DNA of 64,000 bases from Streptomyces sp. NBC_00878 (GTDB lineage: Bacteria; Actinomycetota; Actinomycetes; Streptomycetales; Streptomycetaceae): positions 744,001-808,000 of the forward strand of contig NZ_JAPEOK010000001.1 in the NCBI RefSeq assembly GCF_026341515.1. The letters are read 5' to 3'. Positions 39,042 through 47,051 of this stretch are shown here, piece after piece. The notes beneath the pieces are model-generated. The model made no database searches. It worked only from the letters and a program-made list of their open reading frames with translations, and had not been told where the DNA came from. Every line of letters starts with the position of its first letter. Within the stretch, counting starts at the first letter, position 1. The position numbers and the translations under genes were made by a program.

Positions 39042-39587
39042 ATGACGGCCGCCACGACCATGACCAGCAGGACGACCGCCGAGCACGAGCTGGCCGATTT
39101 GCAGCGGGAGCACGGCGCACCGCTCTTCGCCCTGATGCTGAGGCTCTCCGACGGGGACCGCCAGCGCGCCGAGGATCTGGTGCAAGAGACGTTCGTGCGC
39201 GCCTGGCAGCACCCAGAAGCGCTGCGCGCCGACGACTTCGACTCCGTACGCCCCTGGCTGCTGACGGTGGGTCGGCGGCTGGCCATAGACGCGCGGCGGG
39301 CCCGTCAGGCGCGGCCCGCCGAGGTCGGGGACGCCGTACTGGAAAGCGCGCGGGTTGCCGCCGATCACGCGGAACGCTCCGTGGCGACCCTCGATGTGCG
39401 AGAGGCTGTGAAGACACTCACTCCCGAGCACCGGGAAGTCCTGGTGCAGGTGTATTTCCGGGGGGCGAGTGTGGCGGAAGCCGCCGAGGCCCTGGGGATT
39501 CCGCCCGGTACGGTGAAGTCTCGCGCGTACTACGCGCTGCGCGCCCTGCGCCGGGTTCTTCCGGGATACGCGGCCGACCTGCGGTGA
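39042..39587 (+). CDS. ECF RNA polymerase sigma factor
   Basis: A group 4 sigma factor of 181 residues. Region 2 includes HGAPLFALMLRLSDGDRQRAEDLVQETFVRAW (core binding and -10 recognition). Region 4 has LTPEHREVLVQVYFRGASVAEAAEALGIPPGTVKSRAYYALRAL (-35 helix-turn-helix). Start may be the ATG at 39060 instead. Downstream are a small unknown gene and a zinc anti-sigma gene in the same direction, so its activity is probably controlled by that anti-sigma factor, likely in response to an envelope or redox cue. Confidence 0.92.
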   Translation: MTAATTMTSRTTAEHELADLQREHGAPLFALMLRLSDGDRQRAEDLVQETFVRAWQHPEALRADDFDSVRPWLLTVGRRLAIDARRARQARPAEVGDAVLESARVAADHAERSVATLDVREAVKTLTPEHREVLVQVYFRGASVAEAAEALGIPPGTVKSRAYYALRALRRVLPGYAADLR

Positions 39588-39724
39588 AACCGAAGGCCGA
39601 GTCAAACCTCCGTAAAGCGCCTTGCCGTGGACCATGGTTGAGCAATCAGCTTGTCTTCATCCGTGTTCCGGACTGGGGGCCCGGGTTCGGGCTACGCGCA
39701 CGCACCGGAGGAAGGCAGGAAGGG

Positions 39725-40240
39725 ATGCTGCACAGAGGTCAAGAGAGCACGGACGGCGCGGGTGGTGGTGAACTCACCGTCCCCATGGCGTGGTTGTACG
39801 CCGAGTACATCGCCGACGAACTGCTGCGGACGGGCGACCTGATGCCGCCCACGTCCTTCGAGTTCCGCGCCGGGCGCGACGCCCTGGCGCTCACCATCTT
39901 CCTGTCGGACACGAGCGGTGAGCTCTCCGGCATCCGGGTCGTCTCGCAGCTGGAGACATGGCTGTCGCTCACGGCGTACGACCAGCCGTGGCAGGACTGG
40001 GTGCGCGAGCGCATGGCCAAACTCGCCACAGAGGCGATCGATGCGGGTGGTCCGGCGCCGGACCTGGACCTGGCGACGGCGGCCTGGCGCTGGCTGGAGG
40101 AGACCGAGCTGCTCGCACCCGACCTGGACGCCGTACCGGGCGGCGGTCCGGTCATCGGGGAGGACGACGGCCCGAAGGTCTGGACACCCGCCTGGCAGCT
40201 GGGGCTGCCGCTGGGGCACCTGGCGATCCATCTTTTCTGA
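39725..40240 (+). CDS. Conserved hypothetical protein in the sigma/anti-sigma locus
   Basis: A 171-residue protein from the ATG at 39725 with a strong GGAGGAAGGCAGGAAGGG leader. It is acidic, with no signal peptide or membrane helix. Notable segments: VPMAWLYAEYIADELLRTGDLMP, FEFRAGRDALALTIFLSDTSG, an EVQ-like helical section and the tail WTPAWQLGLPLGHLAIHLF. I do not recognise the family. The gene lies 137 bp after the sigma gene and 195 bp before the anti-sigma gene, so a regulatory or output role in that system is possible, but only context supports this. Confidence 0.75.
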   Translation: MLHRGQESTDGAGGGELTVPMAWLYAEYIADELLRTGDLMPPTSFEFRAGRDALALTIFLSDTSGELSGIRVVSQLETWLSLTAYDQPWQDWVRERMAKLATEAIDAGGPAPDLDLATAAWRWLEETELLAPDLDAVPGGGPVIGEDDGPKVWTPAWQLGLPLGHLAIHLF

Positions 40241-40435
40241 GCGGTTTTCCGACACACGTCCCCCACCAACTACCCTGACCAGTTTTTTCTGAACCTCGAC
40301 CAATCCGCGGGCCCGTCCGCTCCGAATCTCTTCGTTCGTTTCCTACGGGACTTGAGTGATTCGGCAGTCTCCTGCGTACCGGTGGGCAAGCAACTACTCC
40401 CCGCACACACACCCCATCGGCACCGAGGATTTGGT
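40241..40435. other. Gap before the anti-sigma gene
   Basis: 195 bp with no supported gene. It contains a T-run (ttttttc near 40283) and probably a promoter for the anti-sigma gene, but no consensus was assigned. Confidence 0.35.
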
Positions 40436-41107
40436 ATGAGGTCGCTGGAACGCCACCGCGACGTCGGCGCATATGCGCTCGGCGTGCTGGACGAGGCGGA
40501 TGCCTTCCGCTTCGAGGACCACCTCACGGAGTGTCCCCAGTGTGCGGTTCAGATACATGAACTGGCAGCCACCACACGGTCGTTGCGGGCATACGCCCAG
40601 GCGACGCCCCGTGCGGTGCATCCCATGACGCAGGCCGGGCCGGCCCTGCTGGACCGGCTTCTGGACGATGTCGTCTCGACGCGCCGCAGCGGACGCAGGC
40701 GCTGGCTGTACGCGGTCGCCGCCGCCGTGGTGTTCGCCGTCGGCGGGCCCGCGGTCGCGGTCTTCACCGGGGACGAAACTTCGAACGGCGAGACGGTCGC
40801 TGCGACCGACCCGTCGTCGGGGATGTGGGCCGAGGTCACCACCCTGAACCGCGCCTGGGGCAGCGAAGTGGACCTGAAGGTCAAGAACGCGCCCAGTCTC
40901 CTGCGCTGCCAACTCGTCGCCGTCGGCCGCGACGATTCGGAGCAGGTCGTACTGAGCTGGACCGTGCCCGAGAAGACCGGCGCGGCGGCCGACGCCAAGC
41001 CGTCCGAGCCCATGCAGGGCGCTGCGGCGCTGCATGCCGACGAGGTCGCCCGCTACGAGGTGCGCAACCCGGACGGGGAGCCGCTGGTGACGCTCAAGGC
41101 TCGCTGA
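40436..41107 (+). CDS. Zinc-binding anti-sigma factor (membrane-bound)
   Basis: A 223-residue single-pass anti-sigma protein. The N-terminal ZAS motif has H29, C33 and C36 (DHLTECPQC); a helical linker follows to a transmembrane helix at about residues 90-110 (WLYAVAAAVVFAVGGPAVAVF). The extracytoplasmic C-domain (residues 115-223) has WAEVTTLNRAWGSEVDLKVKNAP and CQLVAVGRDDSEQ, which probably senses an envelope signal. The ATG at 40436 follows GAGGA. Expected to hold the ECF sigma encoded two genes upstream at the membrane. Confidence 0.9.
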   Translation: MRSLERHRDVGAYALGVLDEADAFRFEDHLTECPQCAVQIHELAATTRSLRAYAQATPRAVHPMTQAGPALLDRLLDDVVSTRRSGRRRWLYAVAAAVVFAVGGPAVAVFTGDETSNGETVAATDPSSGMWAEVTTLNRAWGSEVDLKVKNAPSLLRCQLVAVGRDDSEQVVLSWTVPEKTGAAADAKPSEPMQGAAALHADEVARYEVRNPDGEPLVTLKAR

Positions 41108-41130
41108 GGCGGGGTCCGAGACCTCGTACG

Positions 41131-41154
41131 GCTCCGTACGGCCCCGTACGGAGC
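41131..41154. terminator. Bidirectional hairpin terminator
   Basis: A perfect 11-bp stem (41131-41141 with 41144-41154) with a CC loop, between convergent anti-sigma and DNA glycosylase genes. Extra cgtacgg copies nearby could give alternative pairings. Confidence 0.75.
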
Positions 41155-41210
41155 GGGTGTCCGAGACTCGTGCTCGGGCGCCTGACGGCCGGTCGCGGTC
41201 GGCCGTGGGC

Positions 41211-42074
41211 TTACTTCAGGAACTTGGACATCCGGCGGTCCGCGAGGGGCTTGCCGCCCGTCTGGCAGGTCGCGCAGTACTGGAGGGACGAGTCGCTGAA
41301 GGAGACCTCGCGGATGGTGTCGCCACAGACCGGGCAGGGCTCTCCCGTGCGGCCGTGGACGCGCAGGCCGCTCTTCTTCTCGGCCTTGAGCCGGCCCGCG
41401 GCGATTCCGTGGGAGCGCTCGACGGCGTCGGCGAGGGTCGTCCGCAGCGCCTCGTACAGCCGCCCTGTCTCCTGAGGCGTCAGGGCCGAGGCGAGTTTGA
41501 AGGGCGACATCTTCGCGGCGTGCAGGATCTCGTCGCTGTAGGCGTTCCCCACTCCCGCGATCAGGCTCTGGTCGCGCAGGGCGCCCTTCAACTGCCGCCG
41601 CTCGCCGTGCAGGAGCTTCGCGAACCGGGCCTCGTCGAAGTCGGCGGCCAGTGGGTCCGGGCCGAGCCGGGCGACACCGGGGACCTCGCCCGGATCCCGG
41701 ACGACGTACACCGCAAGCCGCTTCTGGGTGCCGGCCTCGGTGAGGTCGAAGCCCTCGCCGGTCTCCAGGGCGACGCGCATCGCCAGCGGGCCCTTGCCGG
41801 GCCGCGGCTGTCCGTCGGGGAGCCGGTCCTTCCAGTGCAGCCATCCCGCGCGCGCCAGATGCGTCACGAAGCGGGGCCCGCCGTCCGTCTCCAGATCCAG
41901 AAACTTCCCGTGCCGGTGCACGGCCACGACCTCATGCCCTTCGAGAGCGCTGAGCGGCGGCTCGTACGTCTTCAGCACACTGATCGCGACGGGCAGCACC
42001 CGCACGATCTCGTGACCGACCAGATGATCGGCCAGGAAATCCTTCAACGCTTCGACCTCGGGAAGCTCCGGCAT
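41211..42074 (-). CDS. Fpg/Nei-family DNA glycosylase
   Basis: A base-excision repair glycosylase/AP lyase, 287 residues. It begins MPELPEVEALK, where processed Pro1 and Glu2 are catalytic. The helix-two-turns-helix segment is QSLIAGVGNAYSDEILHAAKMSPF. The C-terminal zinc finger has CPVCGDTIREVSFSDSSLQYCATCQ, with all four cysteines. The KFLDLETD beta-hairpin lysine is present. It acts in the nucleoid on oxidised purines or pyrimidines; exact specificity (Fpg, Nei or an actinobacterial Nei-like group) is not resolved. The gene lies 31 bp after the SpoIIE-type phosphatase gene. Confidence 0.93.
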   Translation of the reverse strand: MPELPEVEALKDFLADHLVGHEIVRVLPVAISVLKTYEPPLSALEGHEVVAVHRHGKFLDLETDGGPRFVTHLARAGWLHWKDRLPDGQPRPGKGPLAMRVALETGEGFDLTEAGTQKRLAVYVVRDPGEVPGVARLGPDPLAADFDEARFAKLLHGERRQLKGALRDQSLIAGVGNAYSDEILHAAKMSPFKLASALTPQETGRLYEALRTTLADAVERSHGIAAGRLKAEKKSGLRVHGRTGEPCPVCGDTIREVSFSDSSLQYCATCQTGGKPLADRRMSKFLK

Positions 42075-42105
42075 GAAACCAGGGTGCCACCCGTCGGCCC
42101 TCCGC

Positions 42106-44181
42106 TCACTCCCGGTCGGGCACCAGGAACTCGCACCACACGCACTTGCCACCGCCCCGGGCCTCCACCCCCCACACGTCCGCGAGCCGGTCGACCAGGA
42201 GCAGCCCCCGCCCGGAGACCCCGGACTCCCCCGCCTCCCGCCGCCGCGGCAACGCACTGGACACGTCCTCGACCTCCACACGCAGCCGCCGGTCGGGCCC
42301 GGCGAGGACGCGCAGGGTCACGATGGCGGAACCCTCCGTATGCATCAGGGTGTTGGTGATCAGCTCGTCGGCGACGAGCTCGATCTCGTCGGCCTTCTCC
42401 CGCGCCCCCCAGGCACGCACGGCCGCACGGATCATGTGCCGCGACTCGGCGAGCGCCTCGGGGTCGCCGGGCCCGACGTGCTGCTGGAGCCGGCCTCCGG
42501 AGCGCTGCGCGTCGAGGCCGAGGCGCCGCATCAGGAGCAGCGCCACATCGTCCTCGCCGCCGCGTTCCTCCGCCACGTCGATGAGCCGGTCCGCGAGGTC
42601 GCGTACGTCGTCGGGGCCGGTGGAGATGAGCGCGCGCAGGGTCTGCATGCCGTCGTCGAGGTCGATCCCGGGCTGTTCGACCAGGCCGTCGGTGCACAGG
42701 AGGAGGGTCTGGCCGGGGTCGAGTTCGAGGGTGTTGACCGGGTATTCGAGGCGCCCGAACAGGGCGGACAGGCCGAGCGGCAGGCCCCCTTCGACCTGCA
42801 GTCTGCGGCAGCTGCCGTCGGGGTCGCGGACGAGCGGGTCGATGTGGCCAGCCCGGACGACCTGCATCACACCGGTGGACAGGTCGACCTCCGCGTACAG
42901 GCAGGTCGCGAAGCGCTCGGTGTCGAGTTCGTGGAGGAAGACGGAGGCGCGGGCCATCACCGTGGCGGGGGTGTGGCCCTCGGCGGCGTAGGCGCGCAGG
43001 ACGATGCGCAGCTGACCCATGACGGCCGCCGCGTGGGTGTCGTGGCCCTGCACGTCGCCGATGACGGCCCCGACGCGGCCGCCGGGCAGCGGGATCACGT
43101 CGTACCAGTCGCCGCCGATGTCCCGGCCGAGGGAGCCGGAGCGGTAGCGGACCGCGATGTCGGCGCCGGGGACGCTGGGGATGGAGCGCGGCAGCATGGC
43201 CTGCTGGAGGCCCTGGGCGAGGTCCTTCTCCTGCTCGTAGAACATGGCCCGCTGGAGGCTCTGCGCGATGCTGCTGCCGAGCGCGACCAGGACGTTGCGC
43301 TCGTCGGCCGAGAAGCCGTTGCGGTCGTTGTAGAGCAGCCCTATGGCGCCGATGGGTCTGGCCTGCACGATGAGCGGCAGATAGGCGGCCGAGGTGATCT
43401 CCAGACCGGTGATGTGCGGCCAGAGCAGCGGGTACGACTCGGCGAACTCCTCCGGCGACTCGATGAAGCGCGGGGTGAGCGTGCGCACGGCCTCGCTCAT
43501 CGGGTACTGCTCGTCTATCCGGGTGACCAGCGTGCCCGGCACGAAGCTGCCCTGGGGGCCCTCGGCGACCAGCCGGATGCGGCCGGCCTCGACCAGGCCC
43601 ATGACGAGGCTCGTCGCGCCCAGGTGGCTGACCCCGTGGGTGTCCTTGAGGACGTCGATGACGTCCTGGACCGTGTGGGCGTGCGCGAGGGCCGCGGTGG
43701 TGATCTGGACGACGTTCGTCTGCTGGCGGCGGGCCTCATCCAGGGCGGCCCGCTCGCGGCGGGCCTCGGCCTCGCTGAGTTCCTGCGTGGCGTCGCGGAT
43801 GATGCCGATGATGCGGCGCGGGCGGCCCGTCTCGTCGCGCCTGATGTAGCCCTGGGTGTGGGTCCAGCGCAGGGTGCCGTCGCGGCGGCGGACGCGGAAG
43901 TACGCCCCGTAGTTCTCGCTGCCGTCCTTGATGGCCCGGGAGACGTGGGCGTCGAGGCGGCGGCCCTCGGTCGGCGGCATCCTGGTGTTCAGCGTCTCGG
44001 GACGGCCGTCGTATTCGTCGGGGCGCACGTCGAAGATCTCGTGGGCCAGGGCATCCATCTGGAAGATTCCGGTGTCCAGGTCCCAGTCGAAGCTGCCCAT
44101 GTGGTTGAGCGCCAGGATCGGGTCCGGGTGGGCGGGCCAGTCGTCCGGGAGTGACAGGGCGCTCGCTCCCCGATCAACCAT
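42106..44181 (-). CDS. PAS-GAF-SpoIIE phosphatase-anti-sigma kinase protein
   Basis: A 691-residue cytosolic signalling protein. Order: PAS domain (about 25-135: LNHMGSFDWDLDTG ... GIIRDATQ), GAF domain (about 155-320: TSLVMGLVEAG ... NVLVALGSSIAQSLQRA), PP2C/SpoIIE phosphatase (about 340-545: RDIGGDWYDVIPLPGG, GDVQGHD, CTDGLVEQP, EERGGEDDVALLL), then an RsbW-like ATPase (about 570-691: ELVADELITNTLMHT, GRGLLLVDRLAD). The phosphatase would dephosphorylate an anti-anti-sigma factor, and the kinase domain resembles anti-sigma factors. The metal-binding aspartates are present. Probable partner genes are not in this window. Confidence 0.93.
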   Translation of the reverse strand: MVDRGASALSLPDDWPAHPDPILALNHMGSFDWDLDTGIFQMDALAHEIFDVRPDEYDGRPETLNTRMPPTEGRRLDAHVSRAIKDGSENYGAYFRVRRRDGTLRWTHTQGYIRRDETGRPRRIIGIIRDATQELSEAEARRERAALDEARRQQTNVVQITTAALAHAHTVQDVIDVLKDTHGVSHLGATSLVMGLVEAGRIRLVAEGPQGSFVPGTLVTRIDEQYPMSEAVRTLTPRFIESPEEFAESYPLLWPHITGLEITSAAYLPLIVQARPIGAIGLLYNDRNGFSADERNVLVALGSSIAQSLQRAMFYEQEKDLAQGLQQAMLPRSIPSVPGADIAVRYRSGSLGRDIGGDWYDVIPLPGGRVGAVIGDVQGHDTHAAAVMGQLRIVLRAYAAEGHTPATVMARASVFLHELDTERFATCLYAEVDLSTGVMQVVRAGHIDPLVRDPDGSCRRLQVEGGLPLGLSALFGRLEYPVNTLELDPGQTLLLCTDGLVEQPGIDLDDGMQTLRALISTGPDDVRDLADRLIDVAEERGGEDDVALLLMRRLGLDAQRSGGRLQQHVGPGDPEALAESRHMIRAAVRAWGAREKADEIELVADELITNTLMHTEGSAIVTLRVLAGPDRRLRVEVEDVSSALPRRREAGESGVSGRGLLLVDRLADVWGVEARGGGKCVWCEFLVPDRE

Positions 44182-44437
44182 GGGCCCACCTTGCCAGGAT
44201 TTGGGTGATTATTCGACCCGTGGGACGCCGCCGGGGCCGCTCGGCCGACGGACGTACGAAGGGTTCCGACGGACGTACGAAGGGTTCCGCACGGGCGCGC
44301 CTAGTCGGGGATCAGGCCGCCACCGTCGGTCCATTCCGGACCATTCCGGTCCACCTCGGCCCGTCCGAGCAATATGTCCACCATTGTCTGCGTCGGTCCT
44401 GGGAACCCCGCAAGCCGGAGGGACATACAGCGTCACC
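44182..44437. promoter_or_regulatory. Divergent promoter region with 21-bp tandem repeat
   Basis: 256 bp between the divergent phosphatase and LMF-like genes. A perfect 21-bp tandem duplication occupies 44245-44265 and 44266-44286 (unit begins ccgacggacgtacgaa). No promoter consensus was assigned. Confidence 0.6.
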
Positions 44438-45883
44438 ATGGAAGGGAAGGGAGCAGACTCCGTGGAGTGGTTCACAGCCCCCGAGTACTGGATGAGCCGG
44501 CTGGTCCTCCAGAAGGCTCTGGCCGTGATCTATCTCGTCGCGTTCCTGGGCGCGGCGCTGCAGTTCCGTGCGCTGATCGGCGAGCGCGGGATGCTTCCGG
44601 TGTCCCGGTTCGTGGCGCGGGTGCCGTTCCGGCAGGCGCCGAGCGTGTTCCATCTCCACTACTCCGACCGCTTCTTCGCGGCCTGGGCGTGGACCGGCTG
44701 CGCGGTGTCGGTGGCGCTCATCGCCGGGCTGGACGGTCAACTGCCGCTCTGGGGCGGCATGGTGCTCTGGCTGATGCCCTGGGTCCTGTATCTGTCGATC
44801 GTGAACGTCGGCCAGACCTGGTACTCCTTCGGCTGGGAGTCCCTGCTCCTGGAGACCGGCTTCCTCGCCGTCTTCCTGGGCAACGACGAGGTCGCCCCGC
44901 CGATCGTGGTGCTCTTCCTGCTGCGCTGGATCCTGTTCCGCGTCGAGTTCGGGGCGGGCCTGATCAAGATGCGCGGCGACGCGTGCTGGCGCAAGCTCAC
45001 CTGCCTGGACCACCACCACGAGACCCAGCCGATGCCGGGCCCGCTGAGCTGGTTCTTCCACCATCTGCCGAAGCCGCTGCACCGGGTGGAGGTCGCCGCC
45101 AACCACTTCACCCAACTCGTCGTGCCCGTCCTGCTGTTCGCCCCCCAGCCCGTCGCCACGGCCGCCGCGTCGCTGATGATCCTCACTCAGCTGTGGCTGA
45201 TCCTGTCCGGCAACTTCTCCTGGCTGAACTGGATCACGATCGTGCTGGCCTTCTCGGCTCTGGAGCTCCCCGGCTCGGCCCCGGACGTCCCGGGCGCCCC
45301 GCTCTGGTACGAGGTCGTGGTCCTCGCGGTCGCCGCGCTGCTCGTGACGCTGAGCTACCACCCGGTGCGCAACATGATCTCCCGCCGCCAGATCATGAAC
45401 CGCTCCTTCGACCCACTCCACCTGGTGAACACCTACGGGGCGTTCGGCAGCGTCAGCCGTATCCGGTACGAGGTGGTGGTCGAGGGCACGGCCGACGCCG
45501 TACCCCACGATGACTCCGACTGGCGGGAGTACGAGTTCAAGGGCAAGCCCGGCGATCCACGGCACTGGCCGCGCCAGTTCGCCCCGTACCATCTGCGGCT
45601 CGACTGGATGATGTGGTTCGCCGCGCTCTCCCCCGCGTACGCCGGAACGTGGTTCGGCGTCCTGGTGGAGCGGCTCCTGGAGAACGACCGGGACACGTTG
45701 CGGCTCCTGCGCCGCTCCCCGTTCCCCTCGGACGCGCCGCCCCGGTACGTCCGCGCCCGTCTGTTCCGCTACCGATACACCACCTGGCGGGAGCTGCGGG
45801 AGACGGGCGCCTGCTGGGAGCGGACGTACGTAAGGGAGTTCCTGCCGCCGACACGGCTGGACGTGGTGGCTCAGAGGCGGTAG
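44438..45883 (+). CDS. Lipase maturation factor-like membrane protein
   Basis: A polytopic membrane protein of 481 residues similar to the lipase maturation factor family. It has about six to seven helices (e.g. ALAVIYLVAFLGAALQF, GGMVLWLMPWVLYLSIV, IVVLFLLRWILFRVEFGAG, VVVLAVAALLVTL). Conserved family segments are GQTWYSFGWESLLLETGFLAVFLG, RVEFGAGLIKMRGDACWRKLTCLDHHHETQPMPGPLSWFFH and SFDPLHLVNTYGAFGSV, followed by the soluble C-domain with YEFKGKPGDPRHWPRQFAPYHLRLDWMMWFA. The bacterial function is unknown. The start may also be the GTG at 44462, which has a closer ribosome-binding site. Confidence 0.9.
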   Translation: MEGKGADSVEWFTAPEYWMSRLVLQKALAVIYLVAFLGAALQFRALIGERGMLPVSRFVARVPFRQAPSVFHLHYSDRFFAAWAWTGCAVSVALIAGLDGQLPLWGGMVLWLMPWVLYLSIVNVGQTWYSFGWESLLLETGFLAVFLGNDEVAPPIVVLFLLRWILFRVEFGAGLIKMRGDACWRKLTCLDHHHETQPMPGPLSWFFHHLPKPLHRVEVAANHFTQLVVPVLLFAPQPVATAAASLMILTQLWLILSGNFSWLNWITIVLAFSALELPGSAPDVPGAPLWYEVVVLAVAALLVTLSYHPVRNMISRRQIMNRSFDPLHLVNTYGAFGSVSRIRYEVVVEGTADAVPHDDSDWREYEFKGKPGDPRHWPRQFAPYHLRLDWMMWFAALSPAYAGTWFGVLVERLLENDRDTLRLLRRSPFPSDAPPRYVRARLFRYRYTTWRELRETGACWERTYVREFLPPTRLDVVAQRR

Positions 45884-46740
45884 ACGCGCTTGGCGGTGCC
45901 CTCGAAGACCTGTGTGCGGTCGTCGCCGCTCAGGTCCGGCGTGAGACCGTCGGCCATGAGCGCGACTCCGCCGTACGTCGTCGCCAGCGTGCAGACCGGC
46001 CAGTCGGAGCCGAACATGAGGCGTCCCGGGCCGAAGGCGTCCAGCACGGTGTCCGCGTAGGGCAGCATCTCCCGCCGCCGCGCCTGCGCCGACCGCCGCT
46101 GCGTCCGGTCCGTCTCCGTCACCATCCCCGACAGCTTGCACACCGTGTTCGGCAGGGCGGCGAGCGCCCTGATGTCGGAGGCCCATGGCTCCAGTTCGCC
46201 CGAGGCGATGGGCGGCTTCCCCAGGTGGTCGAGGACGAAGGTGAGACCTGGCAGTGCCGCGGCCGCCTTGACGCAGGCGGGGAGCTGATGGGGAAGTACC
46301 ACGAGGTCGTACACGAGTCCGGCCCCCGCCACCGCGCTCAGTCCTCGCTGAACATCCGGGCGCAGCAGCCACTCGGGGTCCGGTTCGCCCTGGACCTGGT
46401 GGCGGACGCCCTTCAGGTACCGGCCGCCCGGCAGCTCGCGCAGGCGGGCCAGCTCGTCCGCGACACCAGAGCGGGTGAGGTCGGTCCAGCCGACGACCCC
46501 GCCGATCAGGTCGTGCTCCTCCGCTAGGGCCAGGAACTCCGGGGTCTCCTCCGCCACCGTGACCGTCTGGACGAGGACGGTCCGGGTGACCCCGGCGGCG
46601 CGTGCCTCCGGCGCCAGGTCGTCCATAGTGAAGTTCCGTCTGATGGGCGCCAGTTCGGGGCCGGTGATCCAGTCCTGGTCCCGTACGGAGAGGTCCCAGA
46701 CGTGGTGGTGGGCGTCGATGGCGCCCGTGTGTACCGTCAC
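45871..46740 (-). CDS. Amidohydrolase, probable L-fuconolactone hydrolase
   Basis: A 289-residue amidohydrolase-superfamily TIM barrel (amidohydrolase_2). It starts IDAHHHVWDLSVRDQDWI (metal HxH-type), has FVLDHLGKPP and MFGSDWPVC (the conserved Asp), as in lactonases that open sugar 1,4/1,5-lactones. In the fucose operon it would hydrolyse L-fuconolactone to L-fuconate. The GTG at 46740 overlaps the mutarotase stop codon by 4 nt. Its 3' end overlaps the convergent LMF-like gene by 13 bp. Confidence 0.83.
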   Translation of the reverse strand: MTVHTGAIDAHHHVWDLSVRDQDWITGPELAPIRRNFTMDDLAPEARAAGVTRTVLVQTVTVAEETPEFLALAEEHDLIGGVVGWTDLTRSGVADELARLRELPGGRYLKGVRHQVQGEPDPEWLLRPDVQRGLSAVAGAGLVYDLVVLPHQLPACVKAAAALPGLTFVLDHLGKPPIASGELEPWASDIRALAALPNTVCKLSGMVTETDRTQRRSAQARRREMLPYADTVLDAFGPGRLMFGSDWPVCTLATTYGGVALMADGLTPDLSGDDRTQVFEGTAKRVYRL

Positions 46741-47051
46741 GGCAGTTCCCACACGACCGGCAGCTCCGCCTCCGAGCCCTCGGACGAGTAGTCGTGCACG
46801 ACGTCCAGCAGGTCCGCCATCCGGGCCTGCCAGGCGATGTTGATCGGCACTTTCTCCAGTTCGAGAAGGAGTCGCGGGTAGTCCTCGCACTCCAGGACAT
46901 GGAAGAGGTCGGTGCCGCTGCGCCAGATCGTCCAGGAGGTGGCTCCGGCGGCACGGATCGCGTCCGTGAGGTCCTTGGGAACCTCGCGGTGGGCGGTCTC
47001 GTACGCGGTGACGCGGTCGGCGCGGACCTTGGTGTGCAGGGCCACTCTCAT
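46737..47051 (-). CDS. L-rhamnose/L-fucose mutarotase (DUF718)
   Basis: A small 104-residue dimeric ferredoxin-like protein of the RhaM family (alpha/beta interconversion of the sugar anomers). It has MRVALHTKVRADRVTAYETAHREVP, the conserved SWTIWRSGTDLFHVLECEDY, and a late DLLDVVHDY. In this context L-fucose is the likely substrate. It is linked by 4-nt overlaps to the genes on both sides, which indicates one translation-coupled unit. Confidence 0.88.
   Translation of the reverse strand: MRVALHTKVRADRVTAYETAHREVPKDLTDAIRAAGATSWTIWRSGTDLFHVLECEDYPRLLLELEKVPINIAWQARMADLLDVVHDYSSEGSEAELPVVWELP

Noticed and set aside
44312..46954. 880-residue leftward open frame over the LMF-like and lactonase genes
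   Set aside because: It fuses parts of unrelated real genes and is antisense to a membrane protein with clear motifs.
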